In this document: in pieces, positions 63,757 to 64,000 of the stretch
Layout of the letters: every line of letters starts with the position of its first letter
How positions within the stretch are numbered: position 1 is the stretch's first letter
DNA from: Apostichopus japonicus
Taxonomy: Eukaryota > Echinodermata > Holothuroidea > Aspidochirotida > Stichopodidae
Length of the DNA stretch: 64,000 bases
Direction of reading: 5' to 3'
Assembly: GCF_037975245.1 (NCBI RefSeq)
Contig: NC_092576.1
Coordinates: 26,923,611 to 26,987,610 of the forward strand
Program-made: the position numbers and the translations under genes
The notes under the pieces: generated by a model
Seen by the model: the letters and a program-made list of their open reading frames with translations, nothing else
What the model was told of the DNA's origin: nothing
The model's database searches: none

Positions 63757-64000
63757 ATGCCACTTTATTTCCTACTACCTGAGGATGTCACTTTATATCC
63801 TCGTACCTGAGGATGTCACTTTATTTCCTCCTACCTGAGGAAGTCACTTTATTTCCTCCTACCGGAAGATGTCACTTTATTTCCTCCTACCTGAGGATGT
63901 CACTTTATATCCTCCTACCGGAAGATGTCACTTTATTTCCTCCTACCTGAGGATGTCACTTTATTTCCTCCTACCTAAGGATGTCACTTTATTTCCTCCT
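63757..64000 (+). repeat. Start of another window-start block, truncated by the window edge
   Basis: It matches 1-244 and 20665-20908 in monomer order. It has private changes C18A at 63774 and C19G at 63803, and a CCGGAAG ending at 63917-63923 where the other copies have CTATGG. The array clearly continues past the window. Confidence 0.78.

Larger units (their letters stand above)
1..64000 (+). repeat. 28-bp tandem satellite array filling the entire window
   Basis: The window is a head-to-tail array of a 28-bp monomer, 2,285 full copies plus 20 bases. The monomer is ATGTCACTTTATTT at positions 1-14 and CCTCCTACCTGAGG at positions 15-28. All copies have the same orientation. The line starts at 1, 421, 841 and every 420 bp up to 63,841 all begin at monomer position 1, so the array has no net length change. 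The consensus has 12 G or C of 28 and is strongly strand-asymmetric on the plus strand (T 11, C 8, A 5, G 4). No gene, RNA gene, mobile element or unique sequence interrupts it, so every stretch without a gene here holds only this repeat. A eukaryotic satellite or giant minisatellite is the natural reading. The family and species are not recognised. Confidence 0.98.

Noticed and set aside
1-64000. Minus-strand coding potential
   Set aside because: The reverse complement of each monomer contains TAG, TAA (in T13 and A13 forms) and TGA. With the frame shifting by one base per monomer every frame is closed within about 84 bp.
1-64000. CRISPR array, suggested by the 28-bp repeat length
   Set aside because: There are no spacers; the repeats are directly adjacent, and there are no cas genes or leader.
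1-64000. Bacterial or phage origin
   Set aside because: Sixty-four kilobases of gene-free tandem repeat is not expected there; eukaryotic satellite DNA is by far the better fit. The species remains unknown.
1-64000. Centromeric CENP-B box or telomeric repeat
   Set aside because: No CENP-B box core (TTCG with CGGGA) and no TTAGGG-type run was seen. A centromeric role cannot be claimed from the sequence.
1-64000. G-quadruplex from the minus-strand GG runs
   Set aside because: Only three short GG runs lie close together in each monomer; a fourth must come from the next monomer over a long loop, so a stable structure is unlikely.

Overview
The whole 64 kb window is one uninterrupted satellite/minisatellite array. 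It is a head-to-tail tandem repeat of a 28-bp monomer whose consensus, starting at base 1, is ATGTCACTTTATTT (positions 1-14) followed by CCTCCTACCTGAGG (positions 15-28). The window holds 2,285 monomers plus 20 bases. The monomer start is still in register at base 63,981 and at every 420-bp checkpoint, so I see no net insertion or deletion and no inversion. There is no gene, RNA gene, transposon, CRISPR array or unique-sequence island. Long arrays of this kind are typical of eukaryotic heterochromatin or giant minisatellites and very unusual in bacteria or archaea. The sequence alone does not identify the species, and neither edge of the array is present.

Monomers differ only by base substitutions, and a few variant types recur. 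These are T/A at monomer position 13; endings CTGAGG, CTAAGG, CTATGG, CCGGAAG and CTCAGG; a CCC type; a TTTTCT type; a TTAAC type; a GGCC type; and others. The order of variants works as a barcode that reveals higher-order repeats (HORs).

Layout: 1-1652 is a leading segment holding cassette K (197-1540). 1653-8540 and 8541-15344 are two tandem copies of a 6,888-bp HOR (246 monomers, 'unit A'). 15345-20664 is block D, with 280-bp and 1,120-bp internal tandem duplications. 20665-23380 is a second copy of the window start joined to a shortened unit A. 23381-29120 and 29121-34860 are two copies of a 5,740-bp HOR (205 monomers, 'unit B'). 33713-41468 and 41469-49224 are two copies of a 7,756-bp HOR (277 monomers, 'unit C'), overlapping the end of the second unit B. 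47433-56252 is a third, rearranged copy of the window start plus unit A. 56253-58604 is a mosaic whose main part (56841-58604) matches unit B. 58577-64000 is a second block D that runs at 63757 into another copy of the window start.

A 1,344-bp cassette (K, 48 monomers) occurs six times. Every breakpoint I could place lies on a monomer boundary. The pattern fits repeated in-register unequal exchange or segmental tandem duplication, some of it very recent: I saw only one or two substitutions between some multi-kilobase copies. No genes work together here. The short open frames are by-products of the 28-bp repeat. The biological interest lies in the array architecture, its perfect length homogeneity, and the restriction of CpG almost entirely to one monomer class.
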